DNA of 64,000 nucleotides from Symbiodinium natans (Eukaryota; Sar; Dinophyceae; Suessiales; Symbiodiniaceae): NCBI GenBank assembly GCA_905221605.1, contig CAJNDS010002612.1, positions 243,626 to 307,625 of the forward strand, read 5' to 3'. Shown piece by piece: positions 42,219 to 52,226 of this stretch (position 1 is its first letter; each line of letters starts with the position of its first letter). The notes under the pieces were generated by a model. It saw only the letters and a program-made list of their open reading frames with translations, ran no database searches and was not told where the DNA came from. The position numbers and the translations under genes were made by a program.

Positions 42219-42716
42219 GGCCCTGGAGCTTCTAATTCTACCGTCCTGGACAACAGCACACAAAAGGCAAGGACAACTTTGCTGATCGAGGCGCCACACC
42301 GTTGATGAGCGCTTCGCAACAAGGGCAGCCCTAAACCCTAAACCCGAAACCCCAAACCCTAAACCCTAAACCCTAAACCCTAAACCCTAAACCCTAACCC
42401 TAAACCCTAAACCCTAAACCAAGCCCTTTTCTACCAGCCCCACCGGCTGCACGAGCCTCTCGGGCTTTGACGGGCGCAAGGTCTGTGAGCTTAGGGCTTT
42501 GCGGCGCCTGAACGCTAAACCCCTCTTGGTGAAATGTAAGGGTTGAGGGGTTTAGGGTTTAAGGTGCTAGCCTGTTTAGGGCGAATAGGCTTTAATTCGA
42601 GGAGTTTAGTGATTAGTGCTTCAGAGTGGAAGCTTCATGCACACAGCGCATACTTATATAGCAGGAAGGAGCACCACGAGATGGATACACATACGTGAGC
42701 ACCCAACCTCCACATC
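42219..42716. other. Region upstream of the BPI-like gene
   Basis: Contains the presumed 5' end of the BPI-like gene (an AG lies four bases before the ATG), a CCCTAAA array at about 42331-42420 and unique sequence to 42.7 kb. I see no supported exon in 42.43-42.70 kb. Confidence 0.4.
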
Positions 42717-43252
42717 GACGAACTCCAAACAGCCATTGTCCCATCGGGATTCGTGGAGAGATCGGAGTGCGTGGCAATGGTCACCGCCCGGACTTGTAGT
42801 GGGCCGAAATGTCTTCTTGTACAAGGGGCAGCTCAAGTACATTGCAGTTGATCTTCTCCTTGTACAAGAAGACAGCTCGGCCCATGGCGTCGGCGACGTA
42901 CATGGGAATGCGCCCCAGCATCGTCAGCTGAGCCGTGCCAGGACGATACTGCACAACATTCTCCGTTCTCGCCAACATCCTTTGCCCCGCCCTCATCGGC
43001 CTCCAAACGATGCATCCACCGCTTGGAGTCCTCCGGCCACTTGGAGATGTCGTCTAGCGACGCGCTGATGCCTGTCACGTCTTCTCGCGAGAACACAGCC
43101 GGCACCCTGACCCAGCCGTTCAACTCATAATGCATCTTCTGCTCCAAAGTCATGAGACGCAACGTCGGCGTGTCCGACGCGCGGCTGAGGATTCCTCGTG
43201 CCCATGGAAGGTTTCGCAGCCAAGGCAGTGTTGGACGCATGGCCCTCGCCAT
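42717..43252 (-). pseudogene. Decayed duplicate of the PhyH half of the dioxygenase fusion
   Basis: From an ATG at 43252 (MARAMRPTLPWLRNLPW) this copy tracks exon 1 of the intact gene at 46.7-47.2 kb closely. It then shows an extra base in GGGCGGGGCAAAGG (about 42.99 kb), which shifts the frame. An insert of about 45 bp follows KEKIN, bounded by copies of CTTGTACAAG. A deletion then joins GGGCGGTG to the start of the exon-2 homology, removing the YAPHQDAPAY metal-binding segment. Homology ends after GGAGTTCGTC (about 42717). The HD-domain half is absent. With the frame broken and the iron ligands His-x-Asp missing it cannot encode an active enzyme. Confidence 0.85.
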
Positions 43253-43409
43253 CAAAAGGAGAGGCCTCGCAGAACTCCTTCCAGCGATGCGACTGCATTT
43301 GGGGAGCTTTCAGTTCGCCAGCCGTTCTGGGCAAACCCTTAAACCCAAACCCTAAACACCCTAAACCCCAAAACCCTACACCCCTACTCCCCAGCCCCTA
43401 AACCCCAAT

Positions 43410-43870
43410 AAAGGGGATGAGTACAGCCCTTGGGGGACGTCAAGTTTGGGGGGGCTGTTGAGGTAGAGGTTGCCGCTTCGGGGTTTTGGGAAGCTCGCGG
43501 CTGCAGGTAAAAAAGCATCTCCTGGCACTGCTCTGCGGGTTTGAGGGTCGAAGGTTTAGGGTTTAGGGTTGAGGGTTTAGGGTTTCGGGTTTCGGGTCTC
43601 GCGAAGCATTGGCACGCCTGCCTTCCCACAGCGATTCGCAAAGTGAGATGGAACACAATGCTGCGTGGCTCCATGACACGAGTGTGCTTGCACTGTTGGG
43701 AACATCTAGCTCAAAGAAGCCTGTGTAAGACTTAGGAGCTTACCTCCTGTTCCGCTCGCTTTCAACTTCAAAGCACTGGGTCACGGTGCTGTGCATGGCC
43801 ACTTTCACGCCAGATACGGCCACACGGGCACCAGATAGAAACGATGCCAAAGGAAGGAATGAGGAAGCCC
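43410..43870 (-). CDS. Small multi-exon gene candidate downstream of the fusion gene
   Basis: Exon candidates: about 43870-43744 (RVAVSGVKVAMHSTVTQCF, donor GTAAGC; a Met lies inside), 43707-about 43600 (acceptor TCCCAACAG; joins in phase as STLVSWSHAALCSISLCES) and about 43538-43405 (QCQEMLFYLQPRASQNPEAA; acceptor CCGCAG). It begins 13 nt after the stop of the PhyH-HD gene on the same strand. No family is recognised. It could be an unrelated gene or a 3' exon set of the pseudogene locus. Confidence 0.4.
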
Positions 43871-43882
43871 TGGAGGCTCCAT

Positions 43883-46800
43883 CTACGCCGAAGTCCTCAC
43901 TTGGGCGCGGATCTTGGGCAGGTAGTGGTGCAAAGAAGGTGTCTGAGTGCCGGCGGTCTTGGCCCGATCATCCCAGAGGCGTATCCTCACCGCTGCCTCG
44001 GCGTGCGGCTGCCTGATCCAGTCGCCCGCCTGCTGCTCGGAGAAGACACCGCCCTGCACCTTCAGGGGGCCCGCAAAAGGCTTAAACTTTGGGTGCATCT
44101 TGGGTTAGGGTTTAGGGTTTAGGGTTTAGGCTTTAGGGTTTAGGGTTTAGGGGTTTAGGGGTTTAGGGGTTTAGGGTTTAGTACAAACGGGATGAAGCGG
44201 CAATGAAGGCGCCTCCAGGGATCGTTTGGACGCTGGCGAAAGGGTCTCCCAGTAGCCAGGGCGCGCGGCGCACAGGTATCGCTTGGCGTTCACGTGCAGG
44301 CGCACGGACTCGGAGACCTCTTGGAAGTCTCTGAAGCTGGGCTTGATTGCGAGGAATTTGGGGGTGGGGGGTGGGGAACGAAACGAAATCATGTCGACAC
44401 CGTAGCAGACCACAGCCAAACAAACGCTCACAACTTCAGCAGTCTTATATCTGCGCTCACGCATTATCCTCGCCCTCACCCCGACCTCCGGAGGAAAGCG
44501 AGCGTCCAGCCAGCTTGCCCCAACGGTTTCGTGGCTGAGGTCTTCCGCCAGGAAGTCGGTTTTGCCCGCGTGCTCATCGAGAAGCAGGTGGCCGACCTCT
44601 CATGAGACCAGCTCATCCTCGAACCCGAACCCTAAACCCTTGCAAGCTGCAACAGCCTCTGGAGAAACACTCCGGGTTTTACTTGCAGCATAGGTGAGGG
44701 GTAAGCACTCTTGGAGCCACACGTCATGGAGCAACGTCGCGACGACCAGGGATTCCTCTGCATCCTCCTTCTCTGCGAGGGACGCAGATTGGAGCGCGTG
44801 CTCCATCTGCGTGACCTTCGGAGCGGGAGAGTTCAGATGAGGGAGGGAATGGGAGGAAGGAGATCTAACAGCAAAACAAATAACACAAAAGGCTCCGGAG
44901 CTGCTACGCTTCCGCCAGGGGCCTGTGGGTCGTAGAGGGTGCCGCCCTTGCTTGCAAAAAGCTCTTCAACCTCGTGGACGACCCGGTCAGCAAAGTTGTC
45001 CTTGCCCTGGAAATGCTTGATCAGGGATAAGGAGCCCTCCTTCAGAGCCTCGCGCTTGTGTCGGTAGTACTCATCTCGCAGGTAGCCCTCCTCCTGCGAA
45101 TTGTAGGTCAAGTAGAGCCTCGGCTCCGCCTACCCTCGAAAACCCAAAAGGAAAAAAAATAGGGTTTAGGGTTTAGGGTTTAGGGTTTAGGGTTTAGGGT
45201 TTAGGGTTTAGGGTTTTTAGCCTTTGGGTTTAGGGTTTAGGGTTTAGGGTTTAGGGTTTAGGGTTTAGGGTTAAGGGTTAAGGGTTAAGGGTTTAGGGTT
45301 TAGGGTTTAGGGTTTAGGGTGTAGGGTTTAGGGTTTAGGGTTTAGGGTTTAGGGTTTAGGGTTTAGGGTTTAGGGTTTAGGGTTTAGGGTTTTTAAGTAG
45401 GGTTTAGGGTTTAGGTAGGGTTTAGGGTTTAGGGTTTAGGGTTTAGGGGTTGAGGTTATGGGAATTGCCGCTCCCAAGCACCCAATTCCCAAAACCCTGC
45501 CCCTTGCACGCTCTAGAGACCCGAAGCATTCCTGAAGCCCGACACCCCAAGCCCCTAAACCTCCACAGAAACCTCTCACAAGCACTACAAGAACCCGACG
45601 AGAACCCGTAAAAAAACGTGAAAGTTCCAAGCCACAGCCTCCTCGGTCGCCCGCTGGTGTTGCTGCGCGAGCGGTGTGGCGCGTAGGAGGAGAAGATGAC
45701 CTACCAAGGCGCACCCCCTTACGCGTTTAGGGTTTAGGGTTTAGGGTTTCGGGTTTAGGGTTTAGGGTTTAGGGTTTAGGGTTTAGGGTTTGGGGTTTAG
45801 GCTTTGGCAGGGTCTATGAGGTTTAGGGTTTACAGGGAGACTGGCCAGCCCTTGCCCTCAACCGGCTGTAGGGGATACAGTGTCATCCCTAAGCCCTAAA
45901 CCCGATCCTACACCCTAAACCCTAAACCCTAAAAACCCCTAAACCCGAAACCCTAACACCCCAACACTCTAAAGCCTTTGCCTTGGGGGGAGCTGCATTC
46001 AAGCAGAATCTGGTTTAAGGTTTTCACAAGGGTTTAGGGCTTCGGGCTTAGGGCTTAGGGTTTAGGACCTGCCTGCTTCACATTAAGACCTCTTGAAAGC
46101 AGCAGGGCTTAGGGTTTAGGGTTCAGGGTAATTACGAGGCACCAGGTCCCCAGGGTCCGTCTCGCAGGCGGTGAAGGGCATCGCGCAGCACGCCTGAGGG
46201 CTGTTCCAGCGTGGGCCCTTAAGAGCGGTTGTATAAGCCTAGTGGGTCTCAGACACCCCAAACCCCCAAATGTCTCTTCCCGAGAACTCCCACACAACCC
46301 CCAACAAAGGGAAGCGCAGCTTAACATCAACCTGGAGCTTCGAGGGTTGAAACTAACATAAGGGTTCACAAGCTTACTACAACTCCCCCTAAACCCTACA
46401 CCCTAAACCCTAAACCCTCAACCCTCAACCCTAAACCCTAAACCCTAAACCCTTCATTGTGGTTAGAACTATCCATGAAGGACCCCCGCCCCCACCTCGG
46501 AGTCGATGATGCCATCATGGGTGAGGCCTATGAGCCCTTCCTTGTGCCGGCCCGAGACGAACTCCAAGCATCCATTGTCCCGCCGCGACTCGTCGATGGA
46601 CAGAAGTGCGGTGCAATGGACATGGACCTGCTTGTAGGCGGTTTAGGGTTTAGGGTTTAGGGTTTAGAGTTTAGGGTTTAGGGTTTGGGGTTTAGGGTTT
46701 AGGGTTTAGGGTTTAGGGTTTAGGGTTTAGGATGAACATGGACCTGCTTGTAGGCAGGGGCATCCTGGTGTGGCGCGTAGCCACCGCCGCCCGAGAGCTT

Positions 46801-47208
46801 GTAGTTGATCTTCTCTTTGTACAAGAAGACATCGCGGCCCATGGCGTCGGCGACGTACATGGGAATGCGCCCCAGCATCGTCAGCTGAGCCATGCCTGGA
46901 TGATACGGCACAACATTCTCCGTTCTCGCCAGCATCCTTTGCCCGGCCTCGTCGACCTCAAAATGATGCATCCACCGCTTGGAATCCTCCGGCCACTTGG
47001 AGATGTCGTCTAGCCAAGCACTGATGCTTGTCACATCTTCTCGCGAGAACACAGCCGGCACCCTGACCCAGCCGTTCAACTCATAATGCATCTTCTGCTC
47101 CAAAGTCATGAGACGCAACGTCGGCGTGTACGACACGCGGCTGAGAATTCCTCGTGTCCATGGAAGGTTTCGCAGCCAAGGCAGTGTTGGGCGCATGGCC
47201 CTCGCCAT
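43883..47208 (-). CDS. PhyH dioxygenase-PhnZ-like HD oxygenase fusion
   Basis: A nine-exon model: 47208-46744, 46627-46496, 46193-46143, 45700-45618, 45118-44923, 44815-44723, 44596-44486, 44317-44213, 44053-43883. It sums to 1407 nt (468 residues plus TAG) and every join keeps phase. Donors are GT except exons 5 and 8 (GC). Residues 1-309 form a PhyH Fe(II)/2-oxoglutarate dioxygenase: KEKINYK, His147-x-Asp149 in YAPHQDAPAY, DNGCLEF, distal His225 in SSYAPHRS, RPRRLWLGTF, LTYNSQEEG. Residues 310-468 match the PhnZ-type HD fold: TQMEHALQSA (His315), LLHD (His339-Asp340), GH (His343), SHETVGASW (His362), VRLHVNAKRYL (His385), LSPAS, PHAEAAVRIRLWDD (Asp440/441). In marine bacteria PhnY (PhyH type) hydroxylates 2-aminoethylphosphonate and PhnZ cleaves the product to glycine and phosphate. 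I infer a similar two-step reaction here; other phosphonates are possible. The ATG follows a pyrimidine-rich AG by two bases. Confidence 0.88.
45160..45450. repeat. TTTAGGG array in intron 4 of the fusion gene
   Basis: Nearly continuous heptamers with TTTTAGCC and TTAAGGG interruptions lie between exons 4 (45700-45618) and 5 (45118-44923). Confidence 0.95.
46620..46755. repeat. Intron 1 of the fusion gene with 20-bp flanking direct repeats
   Basis: ACATGGACCTGCTTGTAGGC occurs at 46620-46639 and identically at 46736-46755. Between them is telomere-like repeat. On the minus strand each copy contains CAG|GTCCATGT; the intron runs from the CAG|GT of one copy to the same CAG|GT of the other and is exactly one repeat offset, 116 nt. 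Confidence 0.95.
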
Positions 47209-47430
47209 CACTACGCACAAAGGCAAGGATGTGGCACAGCAAAGACTCCTAATGGCAGCGTTGGGAGAGCCAATTTGGAAACACATGCAAAGGGTAGGTC
47301 CGCTGTATATCTCTCCATAGTCGACGTAGTCAGCAAACATTGCCTAGCGCGACCGAACTCTCAAAGCACACTCCTCATTTGCATTGCGGCTCATTGTTTC
47401 ATGCCTCGATGGTTCCACAACTTGGCCGTG

Positions 47431-47700
47431 ATAGGGTTTAGGGTTTAGGGTTTAGGGTTTAGGGTTTAGGGTTTAGGGTTTAGGGTTTAGGGTTTAGGGT
47501 TTAGGGTTTAGGGTTTAGGGTTTAGGGTTTAGGGTTTAGGGTTTAGGGTTTAGGGTTTAGGGTTAGTGTTTAGGGTTTAGGGTTTAGGGTTTAGGGTTTA
47601 GGGTTTAGGGTTTAGGGTTTAGGGTTTAGGGTTTAGGGTTTAGGGTTTAGGGTTTAGGGTTTAGGGTTTAGGGTTTAGGGTTTAGGGTTTAGGGTTTAGG
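47431..47700. repeat. TTTAGGG array upstream of the fusion gene
   Basis: About 38 near-perfect heptamers with one GTTAGTG break, about 220 bp upstream of the ATG at 47208. Confidence 0.95.
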
Positions 47701-47726
47701 GGATGATGCCTGTGTTGCTAAAGGAT

Positions 47727-47727
47727 G

Positions 47728-47756
<29 letters not shown>
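47727..47756. repeat. (TA)n microsatellite
   Basis: About 13 TA dinucleotides directly follow the heptamer array. Confidence 0.95.
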
Positions 47757-47761
<5 letters not shown>

Positions 47762-49610
47762 TCTAGTTTTCGTATCTATCAGAAAGCGAAGGGGGCGAAC
47801 ATACGAACGAAGGGATGATGTGTCGTGGAAAGCTGCGGAACAGAAGATACTGAAGGGTGTTGCTCTTAACGTCCTGAAATCGCTGAGACATGCAAAAGAA
47901 CCCTGCAAGCAAACCTAGGATCAAGACCCCCTAGCCCAACGCCGGTAAGCCGCCCTGACCCAACACGTGCCACCTCGCAACAGGCCCTCCTTCTTTTTCC
48001 GTGCTGGCCGTCAGCCCCTCAAGTCCCAGATCCCCTGGCCGAGTACAAGGCGAGGATGCCGGAATACGTGATGCTCACAGCGCTTCGCTTCGACCTCAGC
48101 GCGGACTGAATCAGTCCGGCTGTCAAGGCGCACTCGGCACGATGATCCCAGCGGGCCGTCGGCGCGGCGAAATGCCGTGACGCCTCGAGGGGGGCGACTC
48201 GGGGGAATGAAGCTCAGGGTCATGGAGCATCCATGGCAGTTTGAAAGCTCAGCCGGGAGCACATACGCCGCTCCGCCAGGTGGGCAGGCAGCCAAGGCAA
48301 CGCAGGGCATCTGGACCACTCCGCAGGCCGAAGCTCAGGCAAGTGCCGAGGGCAGGGAGGCTTGTGGAGGCCGCTCCTGCAGAAGCGGCCAAGGCCGCCC
48401 AAAGGCCCAAAGACTTCAATTAATCACGGGCGCGCACATTTTCAAGTGCCACCAATGTTTGACACACGGAGCCTGAGCCTCAGAGCATCGGCAGCTCCAT
48501 GTCTGCTGCTTGGCTTTGGGGATGTCACCCAAGCACTGGGAATGGGCTACAAAGTAGCATGGCTTCGAAACCTGCCAGGGTCGGCCAGGATCGGCCCGGA
48601 GCGATTCAGCGCTCCGATGGGCAGGGTCAGGGAACTGAGTCTGCAAGCTCTACTCCGTCAGGCAAAGAAAATGCTGCGTTGCCCCTGTTGGCCGTGCATT
48701 CCAACCTTGTCTCGAACCTGATGCTGACCGTGAAAGAAGGCATAGGCGGCCTCTACTTTGCTGAGTTACCCAGGCCGTGCCAACACACAGCAGCTGAGGG
48801 TTGTTCAGAAGCCCTTTAAACCCCTAACTAAAGCTTCAAGCGTCCAAGCCTCGCCTCTACCCCAAGAGCGCAGTATCCTCCGCCAAAAGAGCGGGGACAA
48901 CTAGCGATGTGTTGCAACAAGGTGGTGTTTCTGACTTAGAGCACAAGAATTGCTTTTATCTTCTCACAGGGCTGCTGTGTTTAAAGCAAACAGGGCGAGA
49001 AAGGGCACGGCATCCCCGTACGAGCGCAAGGTATGCAGCTGTTCCTTGATTGCTCCTTTGCACACATGTTCGAGTGAAACGGTGTTGTCTGAGGACAACT
49101 CGGGACTATTTGCAGGGTCGCATCCGCATAGCACAAGAATGGGCTAGTAGTCGGAGCACTTCGGGGAGCTCGGATCTAGTCCCGAACCACAGAGCCGCTC
49201 ACCTCTTCCACGCCATGCGTGGGGAAGGACCAGGGAAGCACTCTAAGACTCGCTGTCTTTCATGCGATATGGTCCTTCGTTGCTGAGGGATTCAGGCTGA
49301 AATCGTTTGGGTTTCCTAGCACTCTCCTTCGAAGCACAACAAGCAACCAACAATAGCTCAGAAACCGGGACCTCCAGGGCCGGGCGGACCTGGCAGAACA
49401 CCCCAGAACACCCCAGCAGTCACAGCAGTTCAAGTCCACGTCTCGCTTCCCCCCATGACGCTTTGCCTTGGGAGGGGAAGTACCATGCCACTCCCAACAC
49501 TAAAACCACGCCGAAACAGGGACTGTATAGGCGCACATAATACACCGTGGGCGATTTTGGGGTGCGCCAACCTCCGGCATTTGAGTATTCTTGTACCGCC
49601 AGGTGGGCAG
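47757..49610. other. Unassigned unique sequence
   Basis: From here on telomere-type repeats become rare. Several frames of 60-120 codons overlap on both strands with no convincing splice sites or family signature. A 26-bp word CGCCAGGTGGGCAGGCAGCC...AAGGCAA occurs at about 48276 and 49600, so part may be repeated sequence. Confidence 0.4.
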
Positions 49611-49619
49611 GCAGCCAAG

Positions 49620-49790
49620 GCAAGGCAATACCCGCAGGCGCCAGGATCAGGTGACAACGACGAGACTGGAGTTTTGACTTTGACAGCGAAAAGGGCACGG
49701 AACAGCGCGATTGAAACAGCCGCCAGCCCGAATACCCGCAGGCTCCAGGATCAAGTGACGACGACGAGACTGGAGTTTGGACTTCGACGA
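49620..49790. repeat. ~90-bp tandem repeat, two copies
   Basis: The unit is AATACCCGCAGG...CCAGGATCAGGTGACAACG...GAGACTGGAGTTTTGAC, then GCGAAAAGGGCAC, then GCGATTGAAACAG. It borders the duplicated 2.5-kb segment and reappears, expanded, at 52975-53285. Confidence 0.85.
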
Positions 49791-52226
49791 GACAGAAAAT
49801 GAATTCAGAATTCCGTCAGTGTTGGCACACTGGTTGGGGTCAATCAACGAAAACAGTAACAATACTAGGAGCTTGACGAACATAACTGCCAGGTCTGTGC
49901 TCATGCCAAATCGTCATAGTTGCAGGCCCTCCCGGCATGAAAAGCAACTGGCAGCAAATGTCATCAACATTGATTCCTCAGCCACCAGGACTCCACTATC
50001 AAAAGGATTGCAGTTAGGATGAAACTCTGCGCCTACTCCCGCATGAACCCAACAGCCTGCCTCCAACAGATTCCAGCGACGCAACGCACGCGGCCTGGGC
50101 AGCAAAGATATGCATGCGTCCACTATCCGCTGATCTCACTTCCGCAATCTCGTCAATTCAGCTATAAGGAAGCCAGATCTTGAACACATGCTCGAAGTGA
50201 AGCGAGGGGGTCCCACTTCAAGCCGAAAAGGCACCGTTTCCTTTTCTCGCTTCCCGCCTGTTCGCGATCTTTCTGCCCAGGTACAACCCATTAAAACCGC
50301 ACGCGTGCCCCTTCTACAAAAACCTTCTCTCTTTACTACGTGCTTGAAACTTCGCAAGGAACATCCCCCAGAATCCGGCAGGGCGGCACGCGTAGTTGGG
50401 AATTCCCTTGGGCTTCTCATGATGCTGTCTGCCCTAAGCTAAAGCTGAAGGCCGGCAGCATCACACTGTGAATGTGTGGCTGTAAAGTCAAATGGGGGTT
50501 TACGACGGGGCCGGGGGGGGGTTACCTTGTAAGGGTCCTTGCTAAAAGGGCATCCCGTTATTATTGGCGTCTATGTATTCTACATATTCGGGTGCCTTAT
50601 TCTCGCAAACCCCCAAATAAGGCAGAACGCCAAGACATGGCACAGCATTGCCAACTAGCGCAAGACTTGAATTAGGTAGGCTGAAAAGCGTGAAACGCCA
50701 CATGCTTGTGTCTGCATGTGTAAGTGCCACCGAACGCTGCTTCATAGATTCATCAAGCAAGCATGATTCAGCATGATGGCAAAATCACGTGGTCACACGC
50801 ATACCTTCTTCTCCGAGAATCTTGCTCTTCACCTGCCACCATGCAAATAGCCATCCGGCTCACACTCCTGATAGTTGGGAGTCTCCGCACAATCTGTGCA
50901 AAGCGAAGGGAAGCACAGCGGCTTCTGCGCTCCATTTGTCGTTACCGCATAATCTGGCGAAGGAATTTCGAGAGTCTTCCCGTCCTCATTCTTGACCTCC
51001 ATGTTCCACTGCCAAAGCGCCCCACCCTCTGGCAACGTGAAGCTGCGCTCGTCTTCGCCATGCGTGCCAACCGAAGCAGACCATGAGCTTTCCATGGACC
51101 CGCTCACTGAAGCACTCGCCGATGCCGACCCCTCTGCTAGGAAACTGACCCCTGTTTTGAATTCTGCACTGGTCGAAACCTCTGCAGCTACTTCTTTAGC
51201 TGAACCTTCCTCCATGCTCTTGTCAAAGCCAAACTTGATTGTCTTTGTTTCGCCTTTCATGACCATGTATTTGTACACCCAGCGCCCTGTCACCGTCAGC
51301 ATAGATTTCGAGGTACCGACGGTTACCTCTCGAGTTATCTGGCCGGCCTTGCCACATTGGATCATCCATGTGACGGAATTTTCTGGCAAGGCGCCTGCGA
51401 CACCGCTGTGTACGAAGGTATAAGGCACATCTTCCAGAGGTTTCGCTTCTTCTTTGTTGGGCGCCCAGAATGCAAAAGCCTGTACATCACATCCGCGGCT
51501 CCACACCTTCTCGGGCACAGTTGTTGAGATCTGTCCACCTGGGGCCAGCGACCATTGACCCCATCCGCTGTTGTCGCCTTTTGCAGGCCCATCACACTCC
51601 TTGTCGTACCAAAGGAACCATGATTTGTCACTCTTGTAATAGGGACGGCCATCTGCTGTAGTGCCTTGGAAGGTGTACATGCCATTCGCGTCCTTATTTT
51701 TATCATTTGGGCACATGACTCCAGACACACGTAAGTTGTAGGGCACCTCTCCGAACGAAGTCCATTTCTTGAACTTCAAGGAAAAGGCCTGCCCGGTGGA
51801 GACAGCCATGGGGGAAGCCTCCGGCGCTCCCAGCATGCGGTACACAAGGCACAGGGCGCCCAACACCACCACAGCAGCGCCAAACAAGTTTGGCCAAGGG
51901 CGACGCTGGGGAGCCGGAGGTAGTAGGTGCTCTTCGTCCGAGGCTGGCATGCCCTGTTCAATGATCTCCATACTGAAGTGATGCCGGATGAGCCCTTGTC
52001 AAGTGGAGCCAGAAGTGCTGCAGAGATTGACATCTGATTTGTTGCTAACGCTGTTCCAACACTGTTCTAACCAGGGCCCAGGCATCTTCACAGCTTCGTG
52101 TGTGCCCGTTTCAGCTGCGCTCCTGGGCCCAAAGATGCCCAAAGTGCCATGGAAAGCAAGAGTCTTGTTGGGCAAGTGCTGTGTGGCTTTTGTGACTTGG
52201 GAGATCCCCCCAACTCTGCCTTCCTC
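49711..52226. repeat. Duplicated ~2.5-kb segment, copy A
   Basis: From TTGAAACAG..CGCCAGCCCG to GAGATCCCCCCAAC..TTCCTC this segment is repeated at 53200-55709 in the same orientation, offset 3483-3489 bp. Differences are a few substitutions and a small deletion in copy B near 53.87 kb (CCGGCAGGGCGG reduced). The coding region inside appears unchanged. Confidence 0.95.
50829..51971 (-). CDS. Single-pass membrane protein with aerolysin-like beta-hairpin features, copy A
   Basis: One 380-codon exon with ATG at 51971 immediately after CACTTCAG plus one base. Residues 1-28 are acidic/Pro-rich. A membrane anchor follows at about 29-46 (LFGAAVVVLGALCLVYRM), so the rest is probably extracytoplasmic. 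Residues about 70-185 contain YNLRVSGVMCPND, GMYTFQG, GRPYYKSDKSWFLWYD and WGQWSLAPGG, a compact domain I cannot name. Residues about 225-345 have long alternating Ser/Ala/Thr-hydrophobic runs around GSASASASVSGSMESSWSAS. This pattern resembles the membrane-inserting hairpin region of aerolysin-type beta-pore proteins. The C-terminus is Cys-rich (CFPSLCTDCAE). The pore-forming reading is inference from pattern only; it may be a structural surface protein. Confidence 0.7.
   Translation of the reverse strand: MEIIEQGMPASDEEHLLPPAPQRRPWPNLFGAAVVVLGALCLVYRMLGAPEASPMAVSTGQAFSLKFKKWTSFGEVPYNLRVSGVMCPNDKNKDANGMYTFQGTTADGRPYYKSDKSWFLWYDKECDGPAKGDNSGWGQWSLAPGGQISTTVPEKVWSRGCDVQAFAFWAPNKEEAKPLEDVPYTFVHSGVAGALPENSVTWMIQCGKAGQITREVTVGTSKSMLTVTGRWVYKYMVMKGETKTIKFGFDKSMEEGSAKEVAAEVSTSAEFKTGVSFLAEGSASASASVSGSMESSWSASVGTHGEDERSFTLPEGGALWQWNMEVKNEDGKTLEIPSPDYAVTTNGAQKPLCFPSLCTDCAETPNYQECEPDGYLHGGR

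Noticed and set aside
42821-42885. Direct repeats of CTTGTACAAG in the PhyH pseudogene as another intron footprint
   Set aside because: The offset is only about 45 bp, there is no heptamer filler and no usable splice sites; more likely a simple insertion or duplication in a decaying copy.
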